Shown piece after piece: positions 26,485 to 34,811 of a stretch of 64,000 nucleotides of DNA. The stretch comes from Wenxinia saemankumensis (GTDB lineage: Bacteria; Pseudomonadota; Alphaproteobacteria; Rhodobacterales; Rhodobacteraceae), in contig NZ_FQYO01000003.1 in NCBI RefSeq assembly GCF_900141735.1, positions 558,001-622,000 of the forward strand, in the 5' to 3' direction. Under the pieces are notes generated by a model, which was given only the letters and a program-made list of their open reading frames with translations, was not told the DNA's origin and did not search any database. A program made the position numbers and the translations under genes. Positions within the stretch are counted from its first letter, which is position 1. Every line of letters starts with the position of its first letter.

Positions 26485-26856
26485 TCACGTTTCTGGGGGC
26501 CCTTCGGGCGCGATCAGGCGGCGCAGCGAATCCGATCCGAAGGGGCGGTGCAGCACCGGCCAGGGCGAGTCCTCCGCCGCCCGTTCGGCCGCCGGCCCGA
26601 ACAGGATCACCCGCGCGTCGTGCGCGGCGAGGGCGAGCTGCAGGGCCGAGCTCGACAGTTCGGCCGGCCCCAGCTCCAGCACGACGACGCGCACGTCCTG
26701 CACCGTGGCGAGCGCGTCGGTCGCATCGTCGATGTCGGCGACGCGCACGACGACATGATCCGGATGCATCTCCGCCAGCGCGGTGTCGAGGTCGTCGGCG
26801 ATCAGCGGGTCTCGGATCAGGATGAGGTTCCGGGGGGAATGGGTCGTGTCGGTCAT
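26485..26856 (-). CDS. Receiver-like protein with altered phosphorylation site
   Basis: A 123-residue single domain with the alternating beta/alpha pattern of a response-regulator receiver. Strand 1 is 'RNLILIRDPLIADDLDTAL'. Strand 3 is 'VRVVVLELGPAEL', where Glu stands where the phospho-accepting Asp is expected. The C-terminal 'WPVLHRPFGSDSLRRLI' replaces the usual Lys-Pro by Arg-Pro. I therefore read it as a pseudo-receiver that cannot be phosphorylated in the normal way. It is convergent with phyR and may modulate the stress response, but that is inference from location. Confidence 0.65.
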   Translation of the reverse strand: MTDTTHSPRNLILIRDPLIADDLDTALAEMHPDHVVVRVADIDDATDALATVQDVRVVVLELGPAELSSSALQLALAAHDARVILFGPAAERAAEDSPWPVLHRPFGSDSLRRLIAPEGPPET

Positions 26857-26939
26857 CTTGGCCTTCGGTCGTTCCTGGCCGCTTACTGGACTCGTATCCT
26901 CCCTCGTGCATTAATCTCTGACATAGGGAGGGCCATTCC

Positions 26940-27668
26940 ATGAGTGTGATCTGCGAGGCCTGTCCGTTGCGGGATAAGCCCGTCTTCACCGAGATGTCCG
27001 ACAGCGAGGCGCGCTTCATGCGCGAGTTCAAGTCCGGCGAGATGCGGGTCAGCCCCGGCTCGGTCGTGCTGATGCAGGGCAGCGCCTCGCCCCAGCTCTA
27101 CACGGTTCTGTCGGGGATGGGCCTGCGGCACCAGACGCTGGAGAACGGGCGCAAGCAGGTCATCAACTTCCTCCTGCCGGGTGATTTCCTGGGATTGCAG
27201 GCCAGCCTGATGGGGGAGTCGAGCCACACGGTCGAGGCGGTGACCGAGATGGTCCTCTGCTGTTTCCAGCGCAACCGGCTGGAAAAGCTGATCGCGCAGC
27301 ATCCGTCCCGCGCCTACGACCTGATCTGGGTCAGCGCCACCGACGAGCATTTCCTGGGCGAGACCATCGCCACGCTCGGCCAGCGCACCGCGCAGGAACG
27401 GGTGGCCTGGGGGCTCGTCCGGCTCTACCAGCGTCTCGAGGCGGTGGATCTCGCCGGGGACGGGCGGGCCGCGATGCCGATCCGGCAGCAGGATCTCGCG
27501 GACGCGCTCGGTCTGTCGCTCGTCCACACGAACAAGACGCTGGCCAACCTGCGGCAGCGCCAGGTGGTCACCTGGCGGGACGGGCAGCTGCTGATACACG
27601 ACCTGCCCGAGCTCGCCCGGATCGGCCTGACCGACCTCGAGCCGCTGCCGCGGCGGCCGCTGATCTAG
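26940..27668 (+). CDS. Crp/Fnr-family transcriptional regulator
   Basis: A 242-residue regulator with an N-terminal cyclic-nucleotide-type beta barrel and a C-terminal winged helix. The recognition region reads 'MPIRQQDLADALGLSLVHTNKTLANLRQRQ'. The N-terminus has C5-x2-C8 and the barrel end has CC near residue 99. This matches three of the four cysteines that hold the FNR cluster; the third N-terminal Cys is absent. It is therefore not an obvious FnrL, and the signal is unknown. The start is the ATG at 26940 behind AGGGAGGCCATTCC. It lies beside the general stress locus. Confidence 0.85.
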   Translation: MSVICEACPLRDKPVFTEMSDSEARFMREFKSGEMRVSPGSVVLMQGSASPQLYTVLSGMGLRHQTLENGRKQVINFLLPGDFLGLQASLMGESSHTVEAVTEMVLCCFQRNRLEKLIAQHPSRAYDLIWVSATDEHFLGETIATLGQRTAQERVAWGLVRLYQRLEAVDLAGDGRAAMPIRQQDLADALGLSLVHTNKTLANLRQRQVVTWRDGQLLIHDLPELARIGLTDLEPLPRRPLI

Positions 27669-27688
27669 GCCCGCGCGACCGGCCGCGG

Positions 27689-28069
27689 TCAGCCGGCGCC
27701 GGGCCCGGTGCCGGCTTCCGGCCGGCAGTAGATCGCGTCGAGCGCCATCATCAGACGCGCCACGCGGGGATCGGCGATCCGGTAATGGATCGTCGTGCCC
27801 GCACGGCGGGTCGCGACCATCCCGGCCTCGCGCAGCCGGGCGAGGTGCTGGCTGAGCGCGGACTGCCCCAGACCCAGCTCCGCCTGCAGCGCGCCGACCG
27901 ACATCTCGCCCCCGGCGAGCTTGCACAGGACGAGAAGCCGGATGGGGTTCGACAGCTGCCCGAGCTGGGCCGACACCATGCCGGCCTTCTCCTCGATCGC
28001 CTCGGTGCCGCCCGTCGTCGCGGCAAGAAGGACAGGGGAATCAGAAATATTCATCATCGTGAATTTCAT
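27689..28069 (-). CDS. ArsR-family repressor, BigR/SqrR-like sulfide/persulfide sensor
   Basis: A 126-residue winged-helix repressor. The DNA-reading helix lies in '[30 protein letters not shown]'. Two cysteines, in [11 protein letters not shown] and near the C-terminus in IYCRPE, are at the positions that form the tetrasulfide/disulfide switch in SqrR and BigR. The role is to repress the divergent sulfur operon and to release it on sulfide or persulfide stress. Start choice is open among ATGs at 28069, 28057 and 28054; the later ones have better spacing from AAGG. Confidence 0.85.
   Translation of the reverse strand: MKFTMMNISDSPVLLAATTGGTEAIEEKAGMVSAQLGQLSNPIRLLVLCKLAGGEMSVGALQAELGLGQSALSQHLARLREAGMVATRRAGTTIHYRIADPRVARLMMALDAIYCRPEAGTGPGAG
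28049..28064. promoter_or_regulatory. SqrR-type ATTC-N8-GAAT site
   Basis: ATTC (28049-28052), 8 nt, GAAT (28061-28064). This is the half-site arrangement I recall for SqrR. It overlaps the candidate start codons of the repressor gene, which suits autoregulation. Confidence 0.5.
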
Positions 28070-28076
28070 GCCTTGC

Positions 28077-28098
28077 TAAATTAGACCGACCTAATATA
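28077..28098. promoter_or_regulatory. BigR-type operator
   Basis: Inverted repeat TAAATTAG-ACCGAC-CTAATATA (8-bp arms, one mismatch) in the divergent region between repressor and sulfur operon. It is by far the most A+T-rich spot nearby and probably overlaps both promoters. Confidence 0.65.
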
Positions 28099-28135
28099 TC
28101 CGCTCGGCCAACGAGATTCCAGAGCGGACCGCCCC

Positions 28136-28576
28136 ATGACCCCTCCCATCCTCACCGAGTTCACCCCCTGGCAGGCGCTGGGCGGCGGCGCGCTGATCGG
28201 CCTCGCCGCGGTGCTGCTGATGGCCCTTCACGGCCGCATCCTCGGCGCGACCGGCATCGCGGCCGGGATCCTGCCGGGCGGCGGCACGGACAAGGGCTGG
28301 CGCATCGCCATCGTCGCCGGCATGGCGACGGCCCCGCTGGCCTGGCTGTTCGCGACCGGCGCGATGCCCGTCGTCGCCGTGCCCGTCCCTCTCGCCATGA
28401 TCGCGCTCGGCGGCCTGATCGTCGGGTTCGGCGTCAGCTACTCGTCCGGTTGCACCTCGGGCCACGGCGTCTGCGGGATCGCCCGGCTGTCGCCGCGCTC
28501 CATCGTGGCCACGCTGACCTTCATGGCCAGCGCCTTCGCCACCGTCTTCGTCATCCGCCACCTGATCGGAGCCTGA
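28136..28576 (+). CDS. YeeE/YedE family half-transporter (PmpA-like)
   Basis: A 146-residue inner-membrane protein with four hydrophobic helices. The motif '[26 protein letters not shown]' carries the two cysteines typical of YeeE/YedE sulfur-compound channels; family members import thiosulfate or related sulfur species. This is the N-terminal half of a two-gene transporter, with the partner starting 4 nt downstream. It is the first gene of the BigR-controlled operon. The start is the ATG at 28136. Confidence 0.9.
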   Translation: MTPPILTEFTPWQALGGGALIGLAAVLLMALHGRILGATGIAAGILPGGGTDKGWRIAIVAGMATAPLAWLFATGAMPVVAVPVPLAMIALGGLIVGFGVSYSSGCTSGHGVCGIARLSPRSIVATLTFMASAFATVFVIRHLIGA

Positions 28577-28580
28577 TCCC

Positions 28581-29018
28581 ATGCGCCTGTTCTCCGCCTA
28601 CCTGATCGGCCTTGTCTTCGGCCTCGGCATCGTGCTGGCCGGGATGGCCAACCCCGCGAAGGTGCTGAACTTCTTCGACATCGCGGGGACATGGGATCCC
28701 TCGCTGGCGCTCGTCATGGTCAGCGCCCTGACCGTCACGGGGCTCGGCTACCGCTTCGTCCTGCGGCGCGGGGCGCCGGTGCTGGGCGTGGCGTTCCACC
28801 TGCCGACCTCGCGGCTGATCGACCGGCCTCTGGTCGCCGGCTCGGCCCTGTTCGGCCTCGGCTGGGGGATCGCCGGTTTCTGCCCCGGCGGCGCGCTGCC
28901 CGCGCTCGGTACCGGCCGGCCGGACGTGATCCTGTTCGTCGCGGCGATGATCGCCGGAATGTATGCCGCGCGCCTGTGGCGCGCCCGCACCGTCGCCCGC
29001 CGCTATGCCCCGGCCTGA
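28581..29018 (+). CDS. YeeE/YedE family half-transporter (PmpB-like)
   Basis: A 145-residue membrane protein, the second half of the sulfur transporter. Landmarks are '[27 protein letters not shown]' at the N-terminus and '[19 protein letters not shown]' with a single pore Cys. Four helices are predicted. It follows the first half after only 4 nt, so they are surely co-translated. In BigR operons this pair is thought to move sulfur species across the inner membrane; direction and exact substrate are not settled. Confidence 0.9.
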   Translation: MRLFSAYLIGLVFGLGIVLAGMANPAKVLNFFDIAGTWDPSLALVMVSALTVTGLGYRFVLRRGAPVLGVAFHLPTSRLIDRPLVAGSALFGLGWGIAGFCPGGALPALGTGRPDVILFVAAMIAGMYAARLWRARTVARRYAPA

Positions 29019-29043
29019 TCCGGCCGAAAGAGGAGTGAGAGAG

Positions 29044-29928
29044 ATGACCGCCTATCCCGTCGACCTGACCGTGCGCCCCGATGTCGAGGCCTTCTTCGAT
29101 CCGGCCACGAACACGATCAGCTACATCGTGAAGGATCCCGGCTCGGACGCCTGCGCCATCGTCGACAGCGTCATGGACATCGACTACGCCGCCGGCCGCA
29201 TCACCTACGAGCATGCCGACCGGATGATCGCCCGCGTGCAGGAGCGGGGCCTGCGGCTGGACTGGATCATCGAGACCCATGTTCATGCCGACCACCTCAG
29301 CGCCGCCCCCTACATCCAGGAGCGTCTGGGCGGTCGGATCGGCATCGGCGCGAAGATCCGCGTGGTGCAGGACACGTTCGGAAAGGTCTTTAACGAGGGG
29401 ACGGAGTTCCAGCGCGACGGCAGCCAGTTCGACGCCCTGTTCGAGGACGGCGACACCTACATGATCGGCGGGATGCGGGCCTTCGCCATGGACACGCCCG
29501 GCCACACGCCGGCCTGCATGGTGCATGTGATGGGCGACGCGGCCTTCGTCGGCGACACGCTCTTCATGCCCGACGGCGGATCGGCCCGGGCCGATTTCCC
29601 CGGCGGCGATGCCGGTCAGCTCTACGACAGCATTCAGAAGGTGCTGGCCCTGCCGGACGAGACGCGGCTCTTCATGTGCCACGATTACGGACCGAACGGC
29701 CGCGACATCCAGTGGGAGACCACGGTCGGGGAAGAGAAGGCGCACAACATCCATGTCGGCCGGGATCGGACGAAGGAGGAGTTCGTCGCCTTCCGCACCG
29801 AGCGGGACGCCCAGCTCGCCATGCCGCGGCTGATCATCCCTTCGCTGCAGGTGAACATGCGCGCCGGCGAGGTGCCGACCGACAAGGACGGACGGCCGAT
29901 GCTGAAGGTGCCGCTGAACGGCCTCTGA
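29044..29928 (+). CDS. MBL-fold persulfide dioxygenase-like protein (Blh/ETHE1 type)
   Basis: A 294-residue metallo-beta-lactamase fold protein with ETHVHADHLSAAPY near residue 80, GHTPACMVHVMGD, FVGDTLFMPDGGSARADFPGG and MCHDYGPNGR. These match ETHE1-like glutathione persulfide dioxygenases, which bind one iron by two His and one Asp and form sulfite. 'VNMRAGEVPTDKDGRPMLKVPLNGL' is the same tail as in the paralogue at 3912. The start is the ATG at 29044 behind AAGAGGAGTGAGAG. It is the third gene of the BigR-type operon. Confidence 0.92.
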   Translation: MTAYPVDLTVRPDVEAFFDPATNTISYIVKDPGSDACAIVDSVMDIDYAAGRITYEHADRMIARVQERGLRLDWIIETHVHADHLSAAPYIQERLGGRIGIGAKIRVVQDTFGKVFNEGTEFQRDGSQFDALFEDGDTYMIGGMRAFAMDTPGHTPACMVHVMGDAAFVGDTLFMPDGGSARADFPGGDAGQLYDSIQKVLALPDETRLFMCHDYGPNGRDIQWETTVGEEKAHNIHVGRDRTKEEFVAFRTERDAQLAMPRLIIPSLQVNMRAGEVPTDKDGRPMLKVPLNGL

Positions 29929-29974
29929 CACCCCCGCCCCCGGTCCCCCCCCCCTCCGCTCTCAGGTGACCCGC

Positions 29975-30403
29975 ATGGATATCCGCCAGATCGCACCCGG
30001 CCTCTCGGTCGGCCCGCAGATCGTTCCAGCCGACATCGCCGCGCTGAAGGCCGCCGGCTTCGGAGCGATCGTCTCGAACCGCCCGGACGGCGAGGAAGCG
30101 GGGCAGCCCGCCTCCGCCGAGATCGCCCGCGCGGCGCAGGCGGCGGGCCTCGCCTTCCGCGCCCAGCCGATCCGGCCCGGGCAGGTGGGCGCTCAGGACG
30201 CGGCCGATTTCGGTGCGCTGCTGGAGGCGCTGCCGGGCCCGGTCTTCGCCTATTGCCGGACCGGCACCCGGGCCGCGACGCTCTGGGCGCTGTCGCAGGC
30301 CGGCCGCCGCCCGGCCGAAGGGATCATCGCCGCAGCCCGTGCCGCCGGCTACGACCTCGCCCCCCTGCGGGACCGGCTGGAACGGGGCGCCGTCGAGGAC
30401 TGA
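29975..30403 (+). CDS. TIGR01244/DUF442 family sulfurtransferase-phosphatase-like protein
   Basis: A 142-residue dual-specificity-phosphatase/rhodanese-like domain. It opens 'MDIRQIAPGLSVGPQIVPADIAALKAAGF' and has the catalytic loop YCRTGTRA near residue 92. In BigR operons this domain is often fused to the MBL domain (Blh); here the two are separate genes 46 nt apart. It probably handles a protein or low-molecular persulfide. The ATG at 29975 is preferred behind CAGGTGACCCGC; the GTG at 29966 is the alternative. Confidence 0.85.
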   Translation: MDIRQIAPGLSVGPQIVPADIAALKAAGFGAIVSNRPDGEEAGQPASAEIARAAQAAGLAFRAQPIRPGQVGAQDAADFGALLEALPGPVFAYCRTGTRAATLWALSQAGRRPAEGIIAAARAAGYDLAPLRDRLERGAVED

Positions 30404-30431
30404 GCCTACGATACCGCCGGCCAGTCCGACC

Positions 30432-30486
30432 GACGGGCGGGCCGGGACGGGATGGACCGCCGGACGGGCGGGCCGGGACGGGATGG
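30432..30486 (+). repeat. 24-nt direct repeat before the SulP gene
   Basis: The 24-nt unit beginning GACGGGCGGGCCGGGACGGG occurs at 30432-30455 and again at 30463-30486 (period 31). It lies in the 120-nt gap inside the sulfur operon, just before the SulP ribosome-binding site. Confidence 0.75.
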
Positions 30487-30523
30487 GCCCCCGCAGGGGC
30501 GGCCCGACGAAGGAGATGGGACG

Positions 30524-32281
30524 ATGACGCTCACCCGCTACCTGCCGATCCTCGACTGGGGGCGGCGCTACGACCGCGAGGCCTTCGCCTCCGACGCGGT
30601 GGCGGCCCTGATCGTGACGATCATGCTGATCCCGCAATCGCTGGCCTACGCGATGCTGGCCGGCCTGCCGCCGGAAGCGGGGATCTACGCCTCGATCGCG
30701 CCGATCCTGCTCTACGCGGTCTTCGGCACCAGCCGCGCACTGGCCGTGGGGCCGGTCGCGGTCGTCTCGCTCCTCACCGCCGCCGCGGTGGGGCAGGTGG
30801 CCGAGGCGGGGACGGCCGGCTATGCGGTGGCGGCGCTGACGCTTGCCTTCCTGTCGGGGGCGTTCCTTCTGGCGCTCGGCCTGTTCCGGCTGGGCTTCAT
30901 CGCGAACTTCCTCAGCCACCCGGTGATCGCGGGCTTCATCACCGCCTCCGGCATCCTGATCGCGGCCAGCCAGCTCAAGCACATCCTCGGTATCCCTGCT
31001 TCGGGCGACACCCTCTTCGAGATGGCCTACGAGCTGGGCCGGGGCCTCGACCGGGTGAACCTGCCGACCCTCGTGATCGGGGTCACGGCGACCGCCTTCC
31101 TGTTCTGGGTGCGCCGGGGGCTGAAGCCGCTGCTGCGCCGCGCCGGGCTGGGGCCGAAGGCCGCGGATTACGCGACCAAGGCCGGGCCCGTCGCGGCCGT
31201 GGTCGCCACGACGCTGGCGGTCTGGGCGCTGGGGCTGGATTCGGCGGGCGTCGGGATCGTGGGCACCGTCCCGCAGGGGTTGCCGCCCCTGACGCTGCCC
31301 GGCTTCTCCCCCGACCTGATCTCGCAGCTCCTGCTGCCGGCGATCCTGATCTCGGTCATCGGGTTCGTCGAGTCGATCTCGGTCGCCCAGACCCTCGCGG
31401 CGAAGCGCCGCCAGCGGATCGACCCCGACCAGGAGCTGATCGGCCTCGGCGCCGCCAATCTCGGGGCGGCCTTCACTGGCGGCTACCCGGTCACCGGCGG
31501 CTTCGCGCGCTCGGTCGTCAATTACGACGCCGGGGCCGCGACCCCGGCGGCGGGCGCCTTCACCGCCGCGGGGCTGATGGTCGCCGCGCTCGCGCTGACG
31601 CCGCTCGTCCACTACCTGCCGAACGCCACGCTCGCGGCCACGATCATCGTCGCGGTGACGAGCCTCGTCGATTTTTCGATCCTCTCGCGCACCTGGACCT
31701 ACGCGCGGGCCGATTTCCTCGCCGTGGCGGCGACGATCCTGCTGACGCTGGCCCTGGGGGTCGAGGCCGGCGTCTCGGCCGGGGTGCTGCTGTCGATCGC
31801 GCTGCACCTCTACAAGACGTCGAAGCCGCATGTGGCCGAAGTCGGCCGGATCGCGGGGACCGAGCATTTCCGAAACATCCTGCGTCACGAGGTCGAGACC
31901 GACCCCTCGGTCGTGTTCCTGCGGCCGGACGAGAGCCTCTACTTCGTCAATGCCCGCTTTCTCGAGGACATGGTGCTGGCGCGGATCGCGGATGCGCCCG
32001 CGCTGCGGCACGTCGTCCTCGTCTGCTCGGCGGTGAACGACGTCGACTTCTCTGCGCTGGAGAGCCTCGAGGCGCTGAACGCCCGGCTGCGCGAGGCGGG
32101 GATCGGCCTGCACCTGGCCGAGGTGAAGGGCCCGGTGATGGACCGGCTGCAGGGCTCGCATCTGCCGGGGGACCTGAACGGGCGCGTCTTCCTCACCCAG
32201 AACGCCGCCTGGTCCTGTCTCGTCGAGGGCGGGGCCGTGAACGAGGGGCGCGGCGGCTGGCGCATCGCCCGCGCGTCCTGA
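30524..32281 (+). CDS. SulP-family anion permease with STAS domain
   Basis: A 585-residue inner-membrane transporter. The signature 'MLIPQSLAYAMLAGLPPEAGIYASIAP' lies near residue 30. About eleven to twelve helices follow, with 'GGYPVTGGFARSVVNYDAGA' as the conserved transport loop. The C-terminal cytosolic STAS domain starts near residue 445 ('VVFLRPDESLYFVNARFLEDMVL', 'VVLVCSAVNDVDFSALESLEAL'). As last gene of the sulfur operon it probably exports or imports sulfate or sulfite produced by persulfide oxidation. The start is the ATG at 30524 behind GAAGGAGATGGGACG; a longer frame upstream runs through the direct repeat and is unlikely to be translated. Confidence 0.9.
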   Translation: MTLTRYLPILDWGRRYDREAFASDAVAALIVTIMLIPQSLAYAMLAGLPPEAGIYASIAPILLYAVFGTSRALAVGPVAVVSLLTAAAVGQVAEAGTAGYAVAALTLAFLSGAFLLALGLFRLGFIANFLSHPVIAGFITASGILIAASQLKHILGIPASGDTLFEMAYELGRGLDRVNLPTLVIGVTATAFLFWVRRGLKPLLRRAGLGPKAADYATKAGPVAAVVATTLAVWALGLDSAGVGIVGTVPQGLPPLTLPGFSPDLISQLLLPAILISVIGFVESISVAQTLAAKRRQRIDPDQELIGLGAANLGAAFTGGYPVTGGFARSVVNYDAGAATPAAGAFTAAGLMVAALALTPLVHYLPNATLAATIIVAVTSLVDFSILSRTWTYARADFLAVAATILLTLALGVEAGVSAGVLLSIALHLYKTSKPHVAEVGRIAGTEHFRNILRHEVETDPSVVFLRPDESLYFVNARFLEDMVLARIADAPALRHVVLVCSAVNDVDFSALESLEALNARLREAGIGLHLAEVKGPVMDRLQGSHLPGDLNGRVFLTQNAAWSCLVEGGAVNEGRGGWRIARAS

Positions 32282-32396
32282 CGGCAGGTCCCCGCGGGGG
32301 GGCCGCGTTCCGCAAATGGCGCCGGGCCCGCCCGAAAACCGCCCGATTGCCCACCGACCCTCGGCCCCGGTGTGGTGACTCGGAAGGAACGCGGGG

Positions 32397-33773
32397 ATGC
32401 GGATCTGGATCGTACTCGGCATGGCCATCCTGCGGATGCCGCCGCTGGCCCTTCTCGCGCTGGCGGGACTGATCCTGGCGGGCGGCGGGGTGATGCAGCA
32501 TCGGGCGAGCCTGTCCAATCTGGACCGCGCGGCGGCCGTGGCTGCCGGTCCGCCGGCGCAGGTCGAGGCCGGCGCCTACGACCGCGGGACGGACCGCACC
32601 GCGCTGGACGAGGTCCATCTGCGCGGCCAGCTCGACTTCTCGTGGGATCACGAGCTGACGCTCGAGGGTCGGATCGAGGACCGCCACGCCTACATGATCC
32701 CGCTGCTGGCGCAGGGGGCCACCGACGGGTCCGAGGTGCTGGGCGTCGTTCTCTACGACCGGCCCGGCCAGGGCCACGACGTGATCGACCCGATGGACAT
32801 CTACGCCGAGGCCAAGGGCATGGGAGTCGTCGGTCCCATCGTCGCCTTCAACGGGACCGAGACCGGCTCGCTCGGCCGCTGGGCATCGCTGGTCAGGGAC
32901 AGCTTCGAGGATACGGGCCATGCGATGCCGGCCGACATGCTGGTGCTGCGGCCCTTCGACGGCGACCGCGCGGCGGCCCTCGCCCCCCGCTCGGCGGTGA
33001 TGCACTGGATCCCGGCCGGCGTGGCCGCTTGCCTGCTCGTCCTGCTGGCGGTGTTGAGGATGACGGTTCTCAGGGGCGCCTTCCCGGCGCCGCGGCCGCG
33101 CGAGGAGATGCCCGAATGGTCGCCCGGCGCGCCTGTGGCGGGCAGCGACCGGCCGCGGACGCAGTACCACATCCCGAAGGGGCAGGAGGCGCCGATGGCC
33201 GAATGGCAGAAGCGCCTTGCCGAGAAGACGCGCGCCGGCACGCTCGGCACGAGCCAGCTGATCGCCGGCGAGGGCGAGGTCGGCGCCGCCGCTGCGGCGG
33301 CCCGTCGTCACCTGCCGCGGCGGCGCACGCCGGAGGGGCGGATCGGCATGATCCTCGGCATGGCCGGCTTCGCCGCGATGGTGCTGATCGCCGTCTCGGC
33401 GCTGGTCTCGAACCGCGAGGGCGTGGCGGCGATCGTCGACTTCCGTTTCGCCGAGGCGGTGGCCTCGCTGCCGATCGAGGAATCCGACAGTCTCGTCGCG
33501 ACGATGGTCGCCGGATGGGTCGACAGCCGGCTGGGACTCGACGCGCCGCGGCCGGAGGTCGCCGCCGCGACGATCGACCTGACGCCGGTCGCCTACTGGC
33601 TGGTCAACAGGGCCTGGGGCGCCGCCCACGGGAACGGCGGCGACATCGCCCTGCTGGCGCTGATCCTGCTGGGGCCCTTCGTCGCGCTCTTCGTCTGGCT
33701 GACCTTCATCCGGCTGCGCCGGGCCTATACGCCGAAGGTGACCGCGCGGATCTCGTCGATGGGGATCAACTAG
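32397..33773 (+). CDS. Multi-pass membrane protein of unknown function
   Basis: A 458-residue protein with a helix near residues 14-32 and a second near 206-222 ('WIPAGVAACLLVLLAVLRMTVL'). A charged cytosolic segment includes 'MAEWQKRLAEKTRAGTLGTS'. Two more helices follow near 320-340 and 420-442. The region between the first two helices looks like an extracytoplasmic beta-rich domain. I do not recognise the family. The start is the ATG at 32397 behind GGAAGGAACGCGGGG. The stop codon overlaps that of the convergent mipZ gene. Confidence 0.72.
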   Translation: MRIWIVLGMAILRMPPLALLALAGLILAGGGVMQHRASLSNLDRAAAVAAGPPAQVEAGAYDRGTDRTALDEVHLRGQLDFSWDHELTLEGRIEDRHAYMIPLLAQGATDGSEVLGVVLYDRPGQGHDVIDPMDIYAEAKGMGVVGPIVAFNGTETGSLGRWASLVRDSFEDTGHAMPADMLVLRPFDGDRAAALAPRSAVMHWIPAGVAACLLVLLAVLRMTVLRGAFPAPRPREEMPEWSPGAPVAGSDRPRTQYHIPKGQEAPMAEWQKRLAEKTRAGTLGTSQLIAGEGEVGAAAAAARRHLPRRRTPEGRIGMILGMAGFAAMVLIAVSALVSNREGVAAIVDFRFAEAVASLPIEESDSLVATMVAGWVDSRLGLDAPRPEVAAATIDLTPVAYWLVNRAWGAAHGNGGDIALLALILLGPFVALFVWLTFIRLRRAYTPKVTARISSMGIN

Positions 33774-34579
33774 AACTCGACGCTCACCCCCGGCAGGTTC
33801 AGCGCCTTCATCAGGTCGCGCAGCTCCTGCCGGGCGGCGACGTTCGAGATGTTGAGGTTCGTCACCCCCAGATCCCGCAGGTCGAGCAGGGTCAGCCCGC
33901 GCGGGAAGAGCTCGCGGAAGATCACCCGCTCGCCGAAGCCGGGGGCGCTGCGAAAGCCGATCCGGCGGGCCAGCGCGGCGATCGCCTTCTCCATCCGCTC
34001 CTTGTTGACCATGTTCTGCGCGCCGAGCCGGTTGCGGACCACGACCCAGTCGATCGGCTTCAGGCCCGCCTGGGCGCGCAGCTGCCGGGCGCTCCACACC
34101 ATCTCGGAATAGACCGAGGGGCCCTCGATCGTCTCGGCATCGGTCCCGATCCGGGCCAGCAGGTCGAAATCGACGAAGCTGTCGTTCAGCGGGGTGATCA
34201 GCGTGTCGGCCAGCGAATGCGCCACCTGGCTGAGGCGGGTATGCGAGCCGGGGCAGTCGATCAGGATGAAGTCGCGGTCCGGCTCCATCGAGGCGACGGC
34301 GGCCGAGAGCCGGTGGTCCGAGGCGTTCTCGCCCGGCTGCAGGGCCGCCTGGTCGACGGGGGGCAGGGCGGTATGGCTGGGGGTCGGCAGGTCCAGCCCT
34401 TCCGCCTGCATGTAGCGGCGTCGATTGGCGAGGTAGCGGGCGAGCGTCTGCTGCCGCAGGTCGAGGTCCAGCGTCCCGACCCGGTGCCCCATCCGCGCCA
34501 GCGCGGTCGCCACATGCATCGACACGGTCGACTTGCCGGCCCCGCCCTTCTCGTTGCCAACGACGATGATATGCGCCAC
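33770..34579 (-). CDS. mipZ: Division plane positioning ATPase MipZ
   Basis: A 269-residue ParA/MinD-family P-loop ATPase that forms a polar gradient with ParB and keeps FtsZ at midcell. The deviant Walker A is KGGAGKST at residues 11-18. 'RVGTLDLDLRQQTLARYLANRR' is a MipZ signature, followed by 'DFILIDCPGSHTRLSQVAHSLADTLITPLNDSFVDFD' and 'VVRNRLGAQNMVNK'. The start must be the GTG at 34579 behind CAAGGGGCATCGGGC; the frame upstream has no similarity. The stop overlaps the convergent gene's stop. Confidence 0.93.
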   Translation of the reverse strand: MAHIIVVGNEKGGAGKSTVSMHVATALARMGHRVGTLDLDLRQQTLARYLANRRRYMQAEGLDLPTPSHTALPPVDQAALQPGENASDHRLSAAVASMEPDRDFILIDCPGSHTRLSQVAHSLADTLITPLNDSFVDFDLLARIGTDAETIEGPSVYSEMVWSARQLRAQAGLKPIDWVVVRNRLGAQNMVNKERMEKAIAALARRIGFRSAPGFGERVIFRELFPRGLTLLDLRDLGVTNLNISNVAARQELRDLMKALNLPGVSVEF

Positions 34580-34697
34580 GCCCGATGCCCCTTGCTTCCC
34601 GCCGGCGATCTGGCGCGCCGGTCGGGCCCGTTTCGCGCAGCGTAGGGCGGGGGCCGGCCGAGGGGAACCCGGTCCGCCCCACCGGGGGGGCACGGCA

Positions 34698-34726
34698 TTG
34701 ACTTATCGGCCACGGCCCGCATATGG
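34698..34726 (+). promoter_or_regulatory. Putative promoter of the DEAD-box helicase gene
   Basis: TTGACT (34698-34703), 17 nt, ATATGG (34721-34726), about 85 nt before the ATG. The -35 match is good and the -10 match fair. Confidence 0.45.
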
Positions 34727-34811
34727 GGCAGGCCATGACATTCCCGCGCGCGGCGGCCGATCGCCGGCCCCCCAGAACCTGGAGCGCGCCCGTTCCCGAA
34801 AGAGACCTCCG

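Noticed and set aside
26940-27668. FnrL assignment for the Crp/Fnr regulator
   Set aside because: The third N-terminal cluster cysteine is missing, so oxygen sensing by a normal 4Fe-4S cluster cannot be claimed.
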